Source: Verrucomicrobiota bacterium
GTDB lineage: Bacteria; Chlamydiota; Chlamydiia; Chlamydiales; Rhabdochlamydiaceae
Assembly (NCBI GenBank): GCA_018240015.1
Contig: JAFEGJ010000001.1
Coordinates: 54,250-118,249 of the forward strand
DNA: 64,000 nucleotides
Reading direction: 5' to 3'
The notes beneath the pieces were generated by a model. It made no database searches. It was not told the origin of the DNA and was given only the letters and a program-made list of their open reading frames with translations. How positions within the stretch are numbered: position 1 is the first letter of the stretch; each line of letters opens with the position of its first letter. The translations under genes and the position numbers were made by a program. Positions 33,781 to 43,760 of the stretch are shown here, piece after piece.

Positions 33781-34968
33781 CTATATTACTCCTAATTTTT
33801 TTCCTACTTTGGCAAATGCCTTGACCGCAAGATCGATATGACTTTTTTCATGCGCGGCTGACATCTGCGTCCGTATCCGCGCGAGCCCTTCGGGCACTAC
33901 CGGGTAGGAAAAACTAATAACGTAGATACCTTCTGTCAATAAAGCATCGGCCATTTGACTGGCAAGCTTGGCGTCACCGAGCATCACAGGAATAATCGGA
34001 TGCTCTCCGGGGACCAACTCAAATCCCAGCTGGGTCATTTCCTTCCTAAAATGGTCACTGTTGGCAAAGAGTTTTTTCCTCAAATGGTCGCTCGACTCGA
34101 TGAGATCGAGGGCTTTCAAAGTAGCTGCTACGATCATCGGGGCTAACGTGTTCGAAAAAAGATAAGGCCTCGATCTTTGTCTAAGCCAGGCGATAATTTC
34201 TTTGCGGCCACTCGTATAGCCGCCGCTGGCCCCGCCGAGAGCTTTTCCAAATGTCCCCGTCAGCAGATCCACTCGCTTCATCACGTCGCAATATTCAGGG
34301 GTGCCGCGCCCTTTTTTTCCCATAAAGCCCACCGCATGCGAATCATCCACCATGACCAGAGCATCATAACGCTCGGCGAGATCACAAATCGCCTTTAAGT
34401 TAGCGATAATGCCGTCCATGGAAAAAACACCATCCGTCACGATCAATCGGTATCTCGCTCCTTTTGCTTCTTTAAGCTTTTCTTCGAGATCGTTCATGTC
34501 GTTGTTTTTATACCGATGACGTTTTGCTTTGCACAGCCGTATGCCGTCGATAATGCTAGCGTGATTGAGCATATCGCTGATCACGACATCCTCTTCCCCC
34601 AAGATCGTCTCGAACAAACCACCATTGGCATCCCAACACGATGTATACAGAATCGTATCTTCCATCCCTAGGAAGTGAGCCACCCGCGCCTCTAGTTCTT
34701 TATGGATATCTTGAGTTCCACAGATGAAGCGGACAGAGGCCATCCCAAAGCCGTGCTCAACAAGTGCTTTTTCCGCCGCTTTGCGAATATCGGGATGGTT
34801 AGCAAGGCCGAGATAATTATTCGCGCAAAAGTTGAGAACTTCTTTTCCATCTTGCGTTGTGATGGCGGCTTGCTGCGGCGTTGTGATGATGCGTTCTTTT
34901 TTAAATAGACCCTGTTTTTTCAGCTCTTCGAGTTGACGATCGAGCTCTATAAATAAATCTTTCTTCAT
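33781..34968 (-). CDS. kbl: Glycine C-acetyltransferase (2-amino-3-ketobutyrate CoA ligase)
   Basis: PLP-dependent enzyme of the alpha-oxoamine synthase family, 395 residues. It cleaves 2-amino-3-ketobutyrate with CoA to glycine and acetyl-CoA. The PLP lysine lies in [14 protein letters not shown], with [11 protein letters not shown] and [13 protein letters not shown] also typical. Together with Tdh it forms the threonine dehydrogenase pathway. It is upstream of tdh on the minus strand, so the order is kbl-tdh-helicase, and a strong hairpin at 35017-35047 separates it from the clpP2-glyA unit. Confidence 0.95.
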   Translation of the reverse strand: MKKDLFIELDRQLEELKKQGLFKKERIITTPQQAAITTQDGKEVLNFCANNYLGLANHPDIRKAAEKALVEHGFGMASVRFICGTQDIHKELEARVAHFLGMEDTILYTSCWDANGGLFETILGEEDVVISDMLNHASIIDGIRLCKAKRHRYKNNDMNDLEEKLKEAKGARYRLIVTDGVFSMDGIIANLKAICDLAERYDALVMVDDSHAVGFMGKKGRGTPEYCDVMKRVDLLTGTFGKALGGASGGYTSGRKEIIAWLRQRSRPYLFSNTLAPMIVAATLKALDLIESSDHLRKKLFANSDHFRKEMTQLGFELVPGEHPIIPVMLGDAKLASQMADALLTEGIYVISFSYPVVPEGLARIRTQMSAAHEKSHIDLAVKAFAKVGKKLGVI

Positions 34969-35016
34969 ATTGATTGCTTATAAGAGATAAACGAAAAAGT
35001 AACAAGGAAATGAACA

Positions 35017-35047
35017 TTTTGGCCGTATTTTCGGAATACGGCCAAAA
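35017..35047. other. Strong hairpin between clpP2 and kbl
   Basis: TTTTGGCCGTATT (35017-35029) pairs with AATACGGCCAAAA (35035-35047) across a five-base loop, 13 bp in all. It lies directly after the clpP2 stop on the minus strand. The A/T flanks pair with one another instead of providing a separate U-run, so it is a terminator-like structure for clpP2-glyA but not a textbook one. Confidence 0.7.
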
Positions 35048-35050
35048 AGG

Positions 35051-35662
35051 TTATTTAGCGAGTTCTTTGAACGATGTGACGATACCGCTCAGGAGTCCAA
35101 AATCGAGCGCTTCTTTAGCTGTATACCAGTTGTCGCGATCGATCGCCTTTTCGATGGTTTTGGCATCTTTGCCCGTCGCTTCGACGTAGACTTGGACGAG
35201 CTGCTCACGCGTACGCTTGATTTCTTTGGCTTGGATCGCAAGGTCCGTAGCTTGTCCGGGGATCATAGCGTTCACACGCGGTTGGTGGATCATGATCCGT
35301 GAGTTCGGCGTTGAAAACCGGCGCTTGGGAGCTCCACAAAGAGAAAGGATGGAACCCATCGAAGCCGCAAGTCCTGTGACGAGCGTTGTCACAGGCGATG
35401 TGATCATCTTCACTTGGTCCCAAATCGCAAACCCAGAATCGACGGCTCCGCCCGGAGAGTTGATCACAAAGAGGATCGGTTTTCCCGGATCCGTGAGTTC
35501 GAGATACCACAACTTGCGGATGACATCTTTTGCTGTATTCGTATCGACTTGGTCACATAAGAAAATACGACGAGATTTTAAGAGCACTTCATCGATCTTG
35601 TCATCGATCCGACGTGGTCTAAATTTGGTTTCTTCTTCTTCCTCTTCATCTAATCGAAACAT
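35051..35662 (-). CDS. clpP: Second Clp protease proteolytic subunit (ClpP paralog)
   Basis: A 203-residue ClpP whose N-terminus is a run of acidic residues ([15 protein letters not shown]) absent from the ClpP at 1656. The triad is intact: Ser101 (GLAASMGS), His126 (MIHQP), Asp177 (DRDNWY). In chlamydiae two ClpP paralogs, the other one beside clpX and this one beside glyA (CT431), assemble together. Its start overlaps the end of glyA by 17 bases, so it is translated from the glyA transcript. A hairpin follows its stop. Confidence 0.93.
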   Translation of the reverse strand: MFRLDEEEEEETKFRPRRIDDKIDEVLLKSRRIFLCDQVDTNTAKDVIRKLWYLELTDPGKPILFVINSPGGAVDSGFAIWDQVKMITSPVTTLVTGLAASMGSILSLCGAPKRRFSTPNSRIMIHQPRVNAMIPGQATDLAIQAKEIKRTREQLVQVYVEATGKDAKTIEKAIDRDNWYTAKEALDFGLLSGIVTSFKELAK

Positions 35663-37154
35663 AACTCTCCTCTGTAATAATTAATTCCGGATAGAGCGGA
35701 TAGTGGCCCAGTAAATGCTCCACCTCTTTGTGGATATCACCGCAAACGGCGGCATCGAGCACATATTTTGCCCGGCTCTTTTCCCCGCTTTTATCAAAAC
35801 TAGGTTTTGTGTGTTGCAAAATTCTTACGATCATGTGGGCGATCTCTTGCATTTCTTTCTCTTTCATGCCCAGTGTCGTGAGCGCCGCTGTACCGAGTCG
35901 CACCCCTGATGTATACCAAGGACCTTGGGGATCAAACGGCACTGAATTGCGGCTGGCAGTCAGTCTTGCCTCTCTGAGCGCTGACTCTGCCTGGCGGCCC
36001 GTCAGTTCGAATGAATGGGCCACATCCATCACAAGCAGATGATTATCGGTCCCATCCGTCGTAAGACGAACTCCGAGCTTCTTTAATTGCTCAGCAAGAG
36101 CTTTACAGTTCGCAACAATTTGATGGGCGTAATGAGAAAACGATGGAGTGTTGGCTTCTTGGAATGCAATAAGTTTAGCCGCCATAACATGGGGCAAAGG
36201 ACCGCCCAGAACTAAAGGACACCCTTTGTCGATCACTTCTCGGTACTCATTTTTACACAGAATCATACCGCCGCGAGGACCGCGCATCGTTTTGTGGGTT
36301 GTCGAAGTAACAACGTGAGCGAAGGGAATGGGATTAAAATTTCCTTTCATGACCTTCCCTGCCACCAAACCTGCAAAATGGGCCATATCGACCATGAGCG
36401 TCGCGCCCACGCTGTCGGCAATTTCGCGCATAGCAGCAAAATCGATAAGGCGCGGATAAGCCGAGTAGCCCGCGATCAAAATCGCTGGTTTTTCGCGCTG
36501 GACTTGGGCTTTGAGGGCGGCGTAATCGATGAGTCCCGTATGACGATCGACGTCATACGTGACCGCCTGCATCATTTTTGCGGAAAGATTATGACGATAT
36601 CCGTGGGTCAAATGACCCCCCGAACCGAGCGACATCCCCATCACCTTTTGGTTGACGAGGAGCTCCCTCACACGCTCATATTCTTCCGGAGTGAGTTCAT
36701 CGACCGATTTTTTCCCCAGTCTCTCCACTTCCTTATTTTGGACCCGGTGCACCAAAATCGACCAGAACGCGACCATATTGGCGTCGACACCCGAGTGGGG
36801 TTGGACGTAGGCATGCTCACAGTGAAAGATTTTCTTTAACTCTTCAACCGCAGCGGCTTCGACAGTATCGACGTTCCCACACCCCGCATAAAAACGGTGG
36901 AAGGGGTACCCCTCGGCATATTTATCTGTGAGCAAATTTCCCATGGCAAGCTGAACGGCAAGGGAAGAAAAATTTTCAGAAGCGATCAGTTTGAGGTTGG
37001 AGCGTTGGTCTTGTAATTCTTGGATAATGGCTTTTGCCACATCAGGAGATGCTTGGCCTATATGATCGAGGGCGGCCAAATAGGCGATGGCAGCGGAGGA
37101 TTGTTCTTCTTCTGGAACTTTATGAAGATAATTTTTTAAAAAAGACATATCCAC
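35646..37154 (-). CDS. glyA: Serine hydroxymethyltransferase
   Basis: PLP enzyme interconverting serine and glycine and supplying 5,10-methylene-THF. The PLP lysine motif [17 protein letters not shown] is clear. At 502 residues it is longer than the usual 420, with an extra segment near 120-180 ([20 protein letters not shown] region) as I recall for chlamydial GlyA. The order clpP-glyA equals CT431-CT432. It also connects metabolically to the kbl-tdh pair that makes glycine next door. A divergent gene begins 97 bases away, so promoters lie in that gap. Confidence 0.95.
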   Translation of the reverse strand: MDMSFLKNYLHKVPEEEQSSAAIAYLAALDHIGQASPDVAKAIIQELQDQRSNLKLIASENFSSLAVQLAMGNLLTDKYAEGYPFHRFYAGCGNVDTVEAAAVEELKKIFHCEHAYVQPHSGVDANMVAFWSILVHRVQNKEVERLGKKSVDELTPEEYERVRELLVNQKVMGMSLGSGGHLTHGYRHNLSAKMMQAVTYDVDRHTGLIDYAALKAQVQREKPAILIAGYSAYPRLIDFAAMREIADSVGATLMVDMAHFAGLVAGKVMKGNFNPIPFAHVVTSTTHKTMRGPRGGMILCKNEYREVIDKGCPLVLGGPLPHVMAAKLIAFQEANTPSFSHYAHQIVANCKALAEQLKKLGVRLTTDGTDNHLLVMDVAHSFELTGRQAESALREARLTASRNSVPFDPQGPWYTSGVRLGTAALTTLGMKEKEMQEIAHMIVRILQHTKPSFDKSGEKSRAKYVLDAAVCGDIHKEVEHLLGHYPLYPELIITEESYVSIR

Positions 37155-37250
37155 CCCCTTTTGTGTTATATTGGCATATTCGTTTCCATCTGTCCAGATC
37201 CTGAAGTTTTTCTTGAGACAAAATAGGCAAGAAGGGTATTTTGGATACCT

Positions 37251-38030
37251 ATGGATAACCTAAGAGAAGCCATGAAATTTATTTTAGATATACAAGAACT
37301 AGATATGAAAATGCTTCGCCTCATGCGGGTGAAGGGTGATAGACAAAAAGAGATCGAACAAATCGAAGCTCTTCGCAAAGAACTTCACCTCCAAATTACC
37401 GATAAAGAAAATGAGGTGTCTGATCTTAGCAAACAAATCCAACTGCTCGAGCAAAAAATTCAAGAAATTGTTGCCAAAGCTAAAAAACTCGAAGCGCAGC
37501 AATCTTCCGTTAAAAAAGTCGAGGAGTTCAATGCCTTGACCCAAGAAATGACAGCTCTCGAGCGTGAAAAGATTGCTACCGAGCAAAAAGTTTCTGATCT
37601 CGTCGATAAGCGCGTTGCTGGTGAAGAGCTTCTCTCCAAAATTAAAGAGAGCCTCTCCGCCTCCGAAGAAAATAGCCTCGCCCTCGAAAAAGAGATCAAG
37701 GATAGCATTAAGCTCATCAATGAGGAAGGATCTCATCTGAAAAGCGAGCGCGAAGCCCTTGCGAAAAAGGCCGATGGAGAGCTCCTGCATATTTACGAGC
37801 GCCTCCTGCGCAACAAAAAAGATCGCGTAGTTGTGCCCATTGAAAACCGCACCTGCGCCGGCTGCCACATCACGCTCACCGCCCAGCACGAGAACATCGT
37901 CCGCAAAGGCGAGAATCTAGTCTTTTGTGAGCACTGCTCGCGCATCCACTATTGGCAAGAGCCAGCAGCAGTCGAAACAGGTGAAGCTGCCGCGCCCAAA
38001 CGCCGCCGCCGTAGAGCTGCTAGCGCATAG
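37251..38030 (+). CDS. Coiled-coil zinc-ribbon protein (CT398-like)
   Basis: The 259-residue product is mostly coiled coil (about 10-195, Lys/Glu/Leu heptads) followed by a four-Cys zinc ribbon: CAGCHITL (about 205) and FCEHCSRI (about 228), then an Arg-rich tail KRRRRRAAS. This is the DUF164/zinc-ribbon family (CT398). In C. trachomatis, CT398 is reported to interact with T3SS ATPase-regulator and sigma54-related proteins. It is immediately followed by rnpB, the same order as in Chlamydia. Start at 37251; an internal ATG at 37272 is the alternative. Confidence 0.88.
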   Translation: MDNLREAMKFILDIQELDMKMLRLMRVKGDRQKEIEQIEALRKELHLQITDKENEVSDLSKQIQLLEQKIQEIVAKAKKLEAQQSSVKKVEEFNALTQEMTALEREKIATEQKVSDLVDKRVAGEELLSKIKESLSASEENSLALEKEIKDSIKLINEEGSHLKSEREALAKKADGELLHIYERLLRNKKDRVVVPIENRTCAGCHITLTAQHENIVRKGENLVFCEHCSRIHYWQEPAAVETGEAAAPKRRRRRAASA

Positions 38031-38040
38031 AATTTTTGTA

Positions 38041-38386
38041 GGAGAAGTAGATCATCGCTGCTCTCATCCATGAGAGGAGAGGAAAGTCCGGACTTCACCG
38101 GAGAAGATACCAGTGAAACACTGGGGACCGTAAGGTTACGGAAAGTGTCACAGCAAACATTCCTCCGCGGTATTCACCAAATAGCGCGGTAAGGCTGAAA
38201 ATGCTAGCTTAAGAAAGTTAGCCCCACGCACCGCAAGGTGCGGGAGAGATAAACCCTATCTGAAGCAAGAAATTTAAGCGCTAATCCCTCTCCGGGGAGC
38301 TTAAATAAAAAACCGCTTGAGGGCTTTGGTGACAAGGCCCCTAGACGAATGATGATCCACGACAGAATCCGGCTTACCGCTTCTCC
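38041..38386 (+). ncRNA. rnpB: RNase P RNA
   Basis: The catalytic RNA that trims tRNA 5' ends. Diagnostic core sequences are present: GAGGAAAGTCCGGACTTC near 38077 and ACAGAATCCGGCTTA near 38363. Helix P1 forms between GGAGAAG (38041-38047) and CTTCTCC (38380-38386). A T-rich run TTTTTCTTTT directly follows, consistent with termination. Type A bacterial length. It starts 10 bases after the CT398-like stop, so processing from a shared transcript is possible. Confidence 0.95.
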
Positions 38387-38434
38387 TTTTTCTTTTAAAC
38401 GCCCACCTAAGATTTTTCGCGGGAATCCATATTT

Positions 38435-39697
38435 TTACTTTAGTTCTGTGATTTGGATAGTATCTTCTGTCACCCAGCCGAGAAACCCATTTGACCCTTC
38501 AGAAAATGAAAGGTATGGACTCCAACAGGAAAGACCCTCGGGTGAGAGCTGCTCAGGCAAAGACCATGTTTGATCTTCGGTAGAAAAAGTAGCTCCATGA
38601 ATAGCCACTGCGTTATCGGTTGACTGCCCCCAACAAACGACGAACTTTCCCTTAAGATCAGCTCTCACATCGTAGCAACAACAATCGTACTCTTTGGGTG
38701 AAAGCGAAAGCCCCTTCTGCCAGTCATTTCCAACGGGTTTGTAAGAAACGTAAAGCATCTCTTGGTTTTGGACTTTCCGTGTCCAGGCCAAGATTATATT
38801 GCCCAAGTGATCGATCGAAAGCTTGCAGCTGGCTGCCCACTGATCTTTTTGGGTAAGCATGATGGGCTCTTGCGACCACACACCAAAAAGTCGCTGGACA
38901 CACATCATCTGACCATTCGAGGGCGATCTCCATATAATGGTGATATTTTCACTCGGGTCTATCACCGCCTGCATCTCCCAGCCACGCAGAGTAAATGCCG
39001 TGGGCAGCGTGCCGACAGAGTCCCAGGACTCTCCATTTTTCCGCAGAGAATACTCATGAATATACTTCCCATCCGCTGATTTTCTCTCCCAGACAGCAAA
39101 CAATGCGCCCTCTTTGTTACTTGCCAGTACAAGCTGCTCGTAATGGCTGCAACATGTTTGAGCAATGTAGTCCCACTGAGGCTCTTGATGGAGCTCTTTT
39201 TTTACCGATAAGATCATTTTGGAAGAGGTCGAAAAATCAGGACTCCACTTGCCCACTGACTCAAATGCCTGTGTCAGATGTCCGGCTTCCCATTGCACAT
39301 GTCCATTCGGGTAGGAGATGCTTATTGGACGCTCCCACACAGAGCCCGAAGGCTGTTCACAGATTTGGAAAATACTTTCTTCATCTAAGATCTCCACATT
39401 CCATGTGACAAAGGCATTGCCATGTTCATCGATGAAAATGCGAGGGACAGTTATGTCTTTTTCAACCTTAGAAATTCTCTCAGGTGTGGTCCATGGAGTG
39501 ATTGCTGCTTTTGAGGAGACATAAACAGCTTCCCCTTCTTTTTCTTTAGCAATCCACATTGCCACAGCCGCGCCCGATGCATTCGTAGCAATTTTCACGC
39601 TCATGGCTTTTTGACCAGAAAATATAGTAGGTTCACTGCAACTGATCGCTAGAACTTTTCCCATCAAACAGAAAAAAAAGATCAGTCTTATCAACAT
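38435..39697 (-). CDS. Secreted beta-propeller-like protein, paralog 1 (last in the run)
   Basis: Fifth and most distal gene of a five-member tandem family. A signal peptide (MLIRLIFFFCLMGKVLA) is followed by SCS. About eight repeats of 50-60 residues carry a D-x-x-G-N-(A/I)-x-x-x-W strand (DEHGNAFVTW, DHLGNIILAW, DLKGKFVVCW) preceded by a W-(S/T)-x-P element, as in Asp-box/BNR-type propellers. Seven or eight blades are likely. The strand-end Trp and the final Gly-Trp (GFLGW) are conserved in the paralogs. No catalytic residues of a sialidase can be identified. It starts 2 bases after the preceding gene ends. Confidence 0.7.
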   Translation of the reverse strand: MLIRLIFFFCLMGKVLAISCSEPTIFSGQKAMSVKIATNASGAAVAMWIAKEKEGEAVYVSSKAAITPWTTPERISKVEKDITVPRIFIDEHGNAFVTWNVEILDEESIFQICEQPSGSVWERPISISYPNGHVQWEAGHLTQAFESVGKWSPDFSTSSKMILSVKKELHQEPQWDYIAQTCCSHYEQLVLASNKEGALFAVWERKSADGKYIHEYSLRKNGESWDSVGTLPTAFTLRGWEMQAVIDPSENITIIWRSPSNGQMMCVQRLFGVWSQEPIMLTQKDQWAASCKLSIDHLGNIILAWTRKVQNQEMLYVSYKPVGNDWQKGLSLSPKEYDCCCYDVRADLKGKFVVCWGQSTDNAVAIHGATFSTEDQTWSLPEQLSPEGLSCWSPYLSFSEGSNGFLGWVTEDTIQITELK

Positions 39698-39699
39698 AT

Positions 39700-40962
39700 T
39701 TACTCTACTATCAACTCAGAAGCCATCACTTGTCGTGAGGCTTCATCTTCCCAGGCCATGATCCCTTTTCCACCTGCAGAAAAACAAACGGAATAGTTTT
39801 TGGACATTCGATCTACCGGAGTTAAACGCGTCAGTGTTGACCATCTCAGACTTTTTGTAGAAAAGAGCGATCCATAAATTCTCTTAGATTCCTGCCACGT
39901 CAAACAAAAATGCCCCACATGATCCGTTGTGATTTGCACATCTTGCCATAGATCGGTCGTTTGGCACAGCTCCATCCGAGGAGACCAGGCATCTCCCGCA
40001 GGTTTGAACACAGCGCGGTAGTTTATCTTGTCATTTCGCTTTGACTCCCAAACAATCAAAGCATTGCCCTGCTCATCTACAGCAGCTTTTATTTTGGATC
40101 CCTTTTCATCTGCCTCCGTAATCTCTACAGGCTGTGACCACACACCATGACAAGTACAAGCAGCGTAAACTTTGCCCTGCGCTTGCCATACGAGATTAAT
40201 GCTTTCCTGAGCATCGATGAGGATTTCTAAAACATCATAATCGAGGTTAAGAAGAGTCGGGATCGACTCAGGCGTTGTCCAGGACTGACGCCCTCTTTTC
40301 CAGGCGTATTCAAGAATAAAGTGGCCTTCTTTCGTCTCCCGCTCCCAAAGAGCGAGAATCGAGCCGTGCGCACTTACTGCTAAATGCCAATGCCGAAAAC
40401 CTCCGCAACACGCCTTAGCTGAAGCAAGGTGCGTGTACTCAGGTTTTCCTCCAGGTGTTTTAATACCTGCCACAATCTTTTTGGGCTTATCGCCAAATTG
40501 TTTATACCCGATCACCGCCAAAGTACCCTGCGGAGTAAAAACAGCTTGATCCAGAACGGTGTATTTATCTTCCTTCGCTATATCGAGGGGAGAAGACCAC
40601 TTCTCCGACGAAGTCCTTTCAGCCACTTGAAAGATATTTTCTGCATCACCAGAGTCATAAAGCCAAGAAGCAGACATATTGCCAAAAGCATCTATCACGC
40701 AATGCGCTGCTTTAATATCAGCTTCGATTGCGGAAATTTTTGTCCCTAAAGTCCAGGGGATGCGCGCGGATTTAACAGCTGCTTCAGCGGCGTACTCCTG
40801 TCCATACTCAGCGATCCAAACAGCCACTGCTTCACCTTTTGCGTTAACTCCGACCTGGACATGTGAAGCAGGATGCTCTGAATTAGAAAGAACAACGGGA
40901 TCTGTACTTTTCAAGGCCCACAATTTGGCAAAACACAAAAAACAAAATAGAGCTTTTCTCAT
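39700..40962 (-). CDS. Secreted beta-propeller-like protein, paralog 2
   Basis: Second from the distal end of the tandem family. ATG 40962 is chosen (MRKALFCFLCFAKLWA signal peptide), directly after the previous gene's stop, rather than an earlier start inside that gene. Repeats show NAKGEAVAVW, DAFGNMSASW, DEQGNALIVW, DHVGHFCLTW and KGIMAWED. Length is 420 residues. Low identity to its neighbours but the same periodicity, so the family has diverged since duplication. Predicted to be exported by Sec; periplasm, outer membrane or outside. Confidence 0.7.
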   Translation of the reverse strand: MRKALFCFLCFAKLWALKSTDPVVLSNSEHPASHVQVGVNAKGEAVAVWIAEYGQEYAAEAAVKSARIPWTLGTKISAIEADIKAAHCVIDAFGNMSASWLYDSGDAENIFQVAERTSSEKWSSPLDIAKEDKYTVLDQAVFTPQGTLAVIGYKQFGDKPKKIVAGIKTPGGKPEYTHLASAKACCGGFRHWHLAVSAHGSILALWERETKEGHFILEYAWKRGRQSWTTPESIPTLLNLDYDVLEILIDAQESINLVWQAQGKVYAACTCHGVWSQPVEITEADEKGSKIKAAVDEQGNALIVWESKRNDKINYRAVFKPAGDAWSPRMELCQTTDLWQDVQITTDHVGHFCLTWQESKRIYGSLFSTKSLRWSTLTRLTPVDRMSKNYSVCFSAGGKGIMAWEDEASRQVMASELIVE

Positions 40963-40963
40963 A

Positions 40964-42280
40964 CTACTCCAGTACAATTTCTGCTGCATGGATGTTAAAC
41001 TGCGGATTTTTAACGTTTATCGCATAGCTCCAAACTAAAACTCCTTTGCCCGCTTCGGAAAACGCTAAATTGGCTTCAAAACCCATCTCATTCTCAGGAG
41101 TCAGGCGGCTAGGCATCGTCCAAGATTTCGTTTGTGCAGAAAAAACAGCCCCTGCGATACAACCTGTATCCTCTACCCCTTCTCCCCATACGAGGACAAA
41201 GTTGCCTCTGTAGTCAAAAGCTAAACGAGGAAAGCGTACATTTATGTTATGTGTCACTTCCATCACTGCAGACCATTCTTGACCGAGGGCCTTATATGCG
41301 CTTTGGAAAATCCCTTTGGAATTATCGTGCCAGATTAAAAGGCAATTCCCTTTCTCATCCATAGACAAATTTAAATCTGTAATTCTTCCGCTTACCGAAG
41401 CGACATCTACAGGGGCTAGCCATTTTCCTTTTATGAAAGATAAAGCTTGCAGCTGCCTTGTTTCTCCCGATCCAATCGTCCGAATGACGGTCGCATTTTT
41501 CTCAGCGTCTATCGCAATCTGAACACCATGGTGAACCGTCTCATCTTTTTTTCTATATACCAGCATCTCAGGCATCGACCAGGGCTGATGGTCTTCATGC
41601 CATGCGCCTTCTAGTCCACTCTCATCTGTGCTACCGAACCATCCGCCCTTATAATGACTTTTTTCCCATACAGCCAAAGCCACACCTCGATTATCTATCC
41701 AAAGATCAATAGAAGATGAAAACACATCTCCTTTTCCTTTTTCCTCATAAGTTGTCTTTTGGACCTTAGCATCATAAAACGCTAAAACTACGGCGCTAGT
41801 CTTGCTCCAAGGGACTTCGCTAATGGCAAGAAGGTTTCGGTCTTTGTCCATAACCACTTTCTCAAACTTATATCCATTATAATTAAAGGAGATCTGCTCG
41901 GCTTTGGACCAGGGATGCATCCACTTTTTTTCTGAAAAATAATGCGACTGGCTACTACAGCTCGTCTTCCACAGCACCCCGATATTTCCTTCTTTATCCA
42001 TCACCGATTGGATGGAACAAAGACCGATATTTCCCGTTGTAATCGTAGAAGCGGAAAGCCATGAACTGTCGAAGGGTTTAGTTGCTGATTCGAGCGCCCC
42101 TTCTGACGCGTTCGTCATATTAGCCCATACGGCGGCAGCATCTCCTTTTTCATTCATGTGCACTTGAATATTAAAAGGAAGGTGCAGAGGGTCTAATTCT
42201 GCCAAAGTAGCTGTATTAGAAAGGTTCAAAGACCATAACTTCGATGCGAGAGCGATATAGAAACCGATTTTTTTCATCAT
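40964..42280 (-). CDS. Secreted beta-propeller-like protein, paralog 3
   Basis: Middle gene of the tandem family, 438 residues. Signal peptide MMKKIGFYIALASKLWS, then repeats NEKGDAAAVW, DKEGNIGVLW, DNRGVALAVW, DEKGNCLLIW, DYRGNFVLVW and GKGVLVW. It differs from its neighbours by an insertion near GGWFGSTDESGLEGAW. Its ribosome site AAAGG is inside the 3' arm of a perfect 11-bp hairpin at 42289-42315, so translation of this gene may be controlled separately. The stop is 1 base from the next start. Confidence 0.7.
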   Translation of the reverse strand: MMKKIGFYIALASKLWSLNLSNTATLAELDPLHLPFNIQVHMNEKGDAAAVWANMTNASEGALESATKPFDSSWLSASTITTGNIGLCSIQSVMDKEGNIGVLWKTSCSSQSHYFSEKKWMHPWSKAEQISFNYNGYKFEKVVMDKDRNLLAISEVPWSKTSAVVLAFYDAKVQKTTYEEKGKGDVFSSSIDLWIDNRGVALAVWEKSHYKGGWFGSTDESGLEGAWHEDHQPWSMPEMLVYRKKDETVHHGVQIAIDAEKNATVIRTIGSGETRQLQALSFIKGKWLAPVDVASVSGRITDLNLSMDEKGNCLLIWHDNSKGIFQSAYKALGQEWSAVMEVTHNINVRFPRLAFDYRGNFVLVWGEGVEDTGCIAGAVFSAQTKSWTMPSRLTPENEMGFEANLAFSEAGKGVLVWSYAINVKNPQFNIHAAEIVLE

Positions 42281-42288
42281 AAAAACAT

Positions 42289-42315
42289 CCTTTGCCTATT
42301 CTTTATAGGCAAAGG
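42289..42315 (-). promoter_or_regulatory. Hairpin covering the ribosome site of paralog 3
   Basis: CCTTTGCCTAT (42289-42299) and ATAGGCAAAGG (42305-42315) pair perfectly. On the minus strand the 3' arm contains AAAGG, the only purine-rich site before ATG 42280, and is followed by ATGTTTTT. It could block initiation, or act as a partial terminator between paralogs 4 and 3. Confidence 0.55.
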
Positions 42316-42341
42316 TATGTTTATGGATCAAAGGAAAAAGA

Positions 42342-43616
42342 TCAGTCTACTTTGAGATCAGCAACCTGAACGGACCGATTACAACATGTGTCAAGATACA
42401 CCCATCCTAAAACTCCATCTCCCTTACTAGAAAAAGTCAAATGAGGAGACTTACAATTCTGTCCTTTAGGAGATAGTTGTGTAGGCGTTGACCATTTTTC
42501 TTGCTTTGTAGAAAACGCAGCTCCATAAATCGCTTTCTCTTTTTTCGAGGGCGCTTGATGCCAAACTATAACAAAATTTTCCCGTCCATCGTAGGTAACT
42601 TCATGGCTATCACAATTGAGATGACTAGGCGTTATTTGAATTGATGGTTGCCACGATTGCCCTACAGGCTTATAGGCAGCAAAAATGACCTCTTTTTTTT
42701 CTTTCTCATCTTCCCAAGTGACAAGCAAATTTCCTTCCTTATCAGAAACAAGCCTAAAAGCGTATACACGTTTTTCTCCTAGAAAGACGGGCTTCGACCA
42801 TTTTCCCATTTCCTGCGAAGTAACATATAGACCATCGTCATGACTCCACAAAAGCGCTACGTTTCCTTGGGCGTTCACATGAACCTTCACCCCAAAGGCG
42901 AGGCGAGGAATTGTTGTCACCGTTTCCGGAACCGTCCAAGAACCATCGTCGTTTTCCCTCGCCAATTTAATAACGTATGAATATTTGTAATCCTTTCCAT
43001 AAACTGATTCTTGCCAGACAGCGACGGCTCGATGGTGTGGGTCGAAAGCAATAGTCTCATCATAGGTGCTATATCTTTCAACAGACGCAAGGTTCGTATA
43101 AACTGGCTTTTGTCCTGATAGAGCAGATGCTATAACCATTTTCCCCGCTATATGGCCTAGGCAAAACAATTTTCCCTCTTCATTAAATGTTGGCCATCTG
43201 CCAATTTCAAAAGTGGGTTTTATATAGGCAGTCACTGAAGGAACTACCTCTCCCCATTTTTTCTCCACAAATTGAAATCTTTCATCATCTTCTTCTTGCT
43301 CTAACTCCAAGGCAGCCTGTATATGACTCGACGGATCAATCTTAAAAAATTTGGCCTTGATCCACTCATTATTTTTTGCTAACACCGAAGAAGGTCCCCA
43401 GGAAACATTCTTTTTCCTCACCGCTGTATAGAGATATTCGTCATCACTCACATCATCATCAATTTTCCACATCGCGACGGCATCTCCCTGATCATTCATC
43501 GCAACCCGCGGTGCATGACAGAGTTGCCCTGGCGTCGATAGTGTGGTTACATTAGAGCAGCTAAGAGCCATCAGCTGAGCAGAAAAACAACATAGAAAGA
43601 TATATTTCATAAACAT
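42342..43616 (-). CDS. Secreted beta-propeller-like protein, paralog 4
   Basis: The 424-residue product has a signal peptide ending QLMA-LSCS, the same junction as paralog 5. Propeller strands include NDQGDAVAMW, NEEGKLFCLG, DPHHRAVAVW, NAQGNVALLW, DKEGNLLVTW, DGRENFVIVW and GDGVLGW. Each is preceded by W(S/T)xP-type turns (WSTPTQLS near the end). A strong AAAGGGGGG ribosome site precedes ATG 43616. It is separated from paralog 5 by 247 bases carrying a fragment of the F-box gene. Confidence 0.7.
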   Translation of the reverse strand: MFMKYIFLCCFSAQLMALSCSNVTTLSTPGQLCHAPRVAMNDQGDAVAMWKIDDDVSDDEYLYTAVRKKNVSWGPSSVLAKNNEWIKAKFFKIDPSSHIQAALELEQEEDDERFQFVEKKWGEVVPSVTAYIKPTFEIGRWPTFNEEGKLFCLGHIAGKMVIASALSGQKPVYTNLASVERYSTYDETIAFDPHHRAVAVWQESVYGKDYKYSYVIKLARENDDGSWTVPETVTTIPRLAFGVKVHVNAQGNVALLWSHDDGLYVTSQEMGKWSKPVFLGEKRVYAFRLVSDKEGNLLVTWEDEKEKKEVIFAAYKPVGQSWQPSIQITPSHLNCDSHEVTYDGRENFVIVWHQAPSKKEKAIYGAAFSTKQEKWSTPTQLSPKGQNCKSPHLTFSSKGDGVLGWVYLDTCCNRSVQVADLKVD

Positions 43617-43675
43617 AGAACCCCCCTTTGGTACAATAAGTTATAATCAAAATATGCCCATGCCGTAAATAAAAA

Positions 43676-43760
43676 ATTGAAGATCTCTCTCATAAATGAG
43701 AGAGATTCTCCGAGGGCTCAAGGAATAGACCAACTCATGCCCGCCTTACCCACCCCTGAA
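43676..43760 (-). pseudogene. Fragment of the F-box gene 5' region
   Basis: These 85 bases match 27121-27205, the region encoding residues 14-41 of the F-box protein, with 6 mismatches. Flanking sequence in 43617-43863 is otherwise unrelated and contains nothing I recognise. The insert splits the propeller tandem between paralogs 4 and 5. More copies may exist outside the window. Confidence 0.85.
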
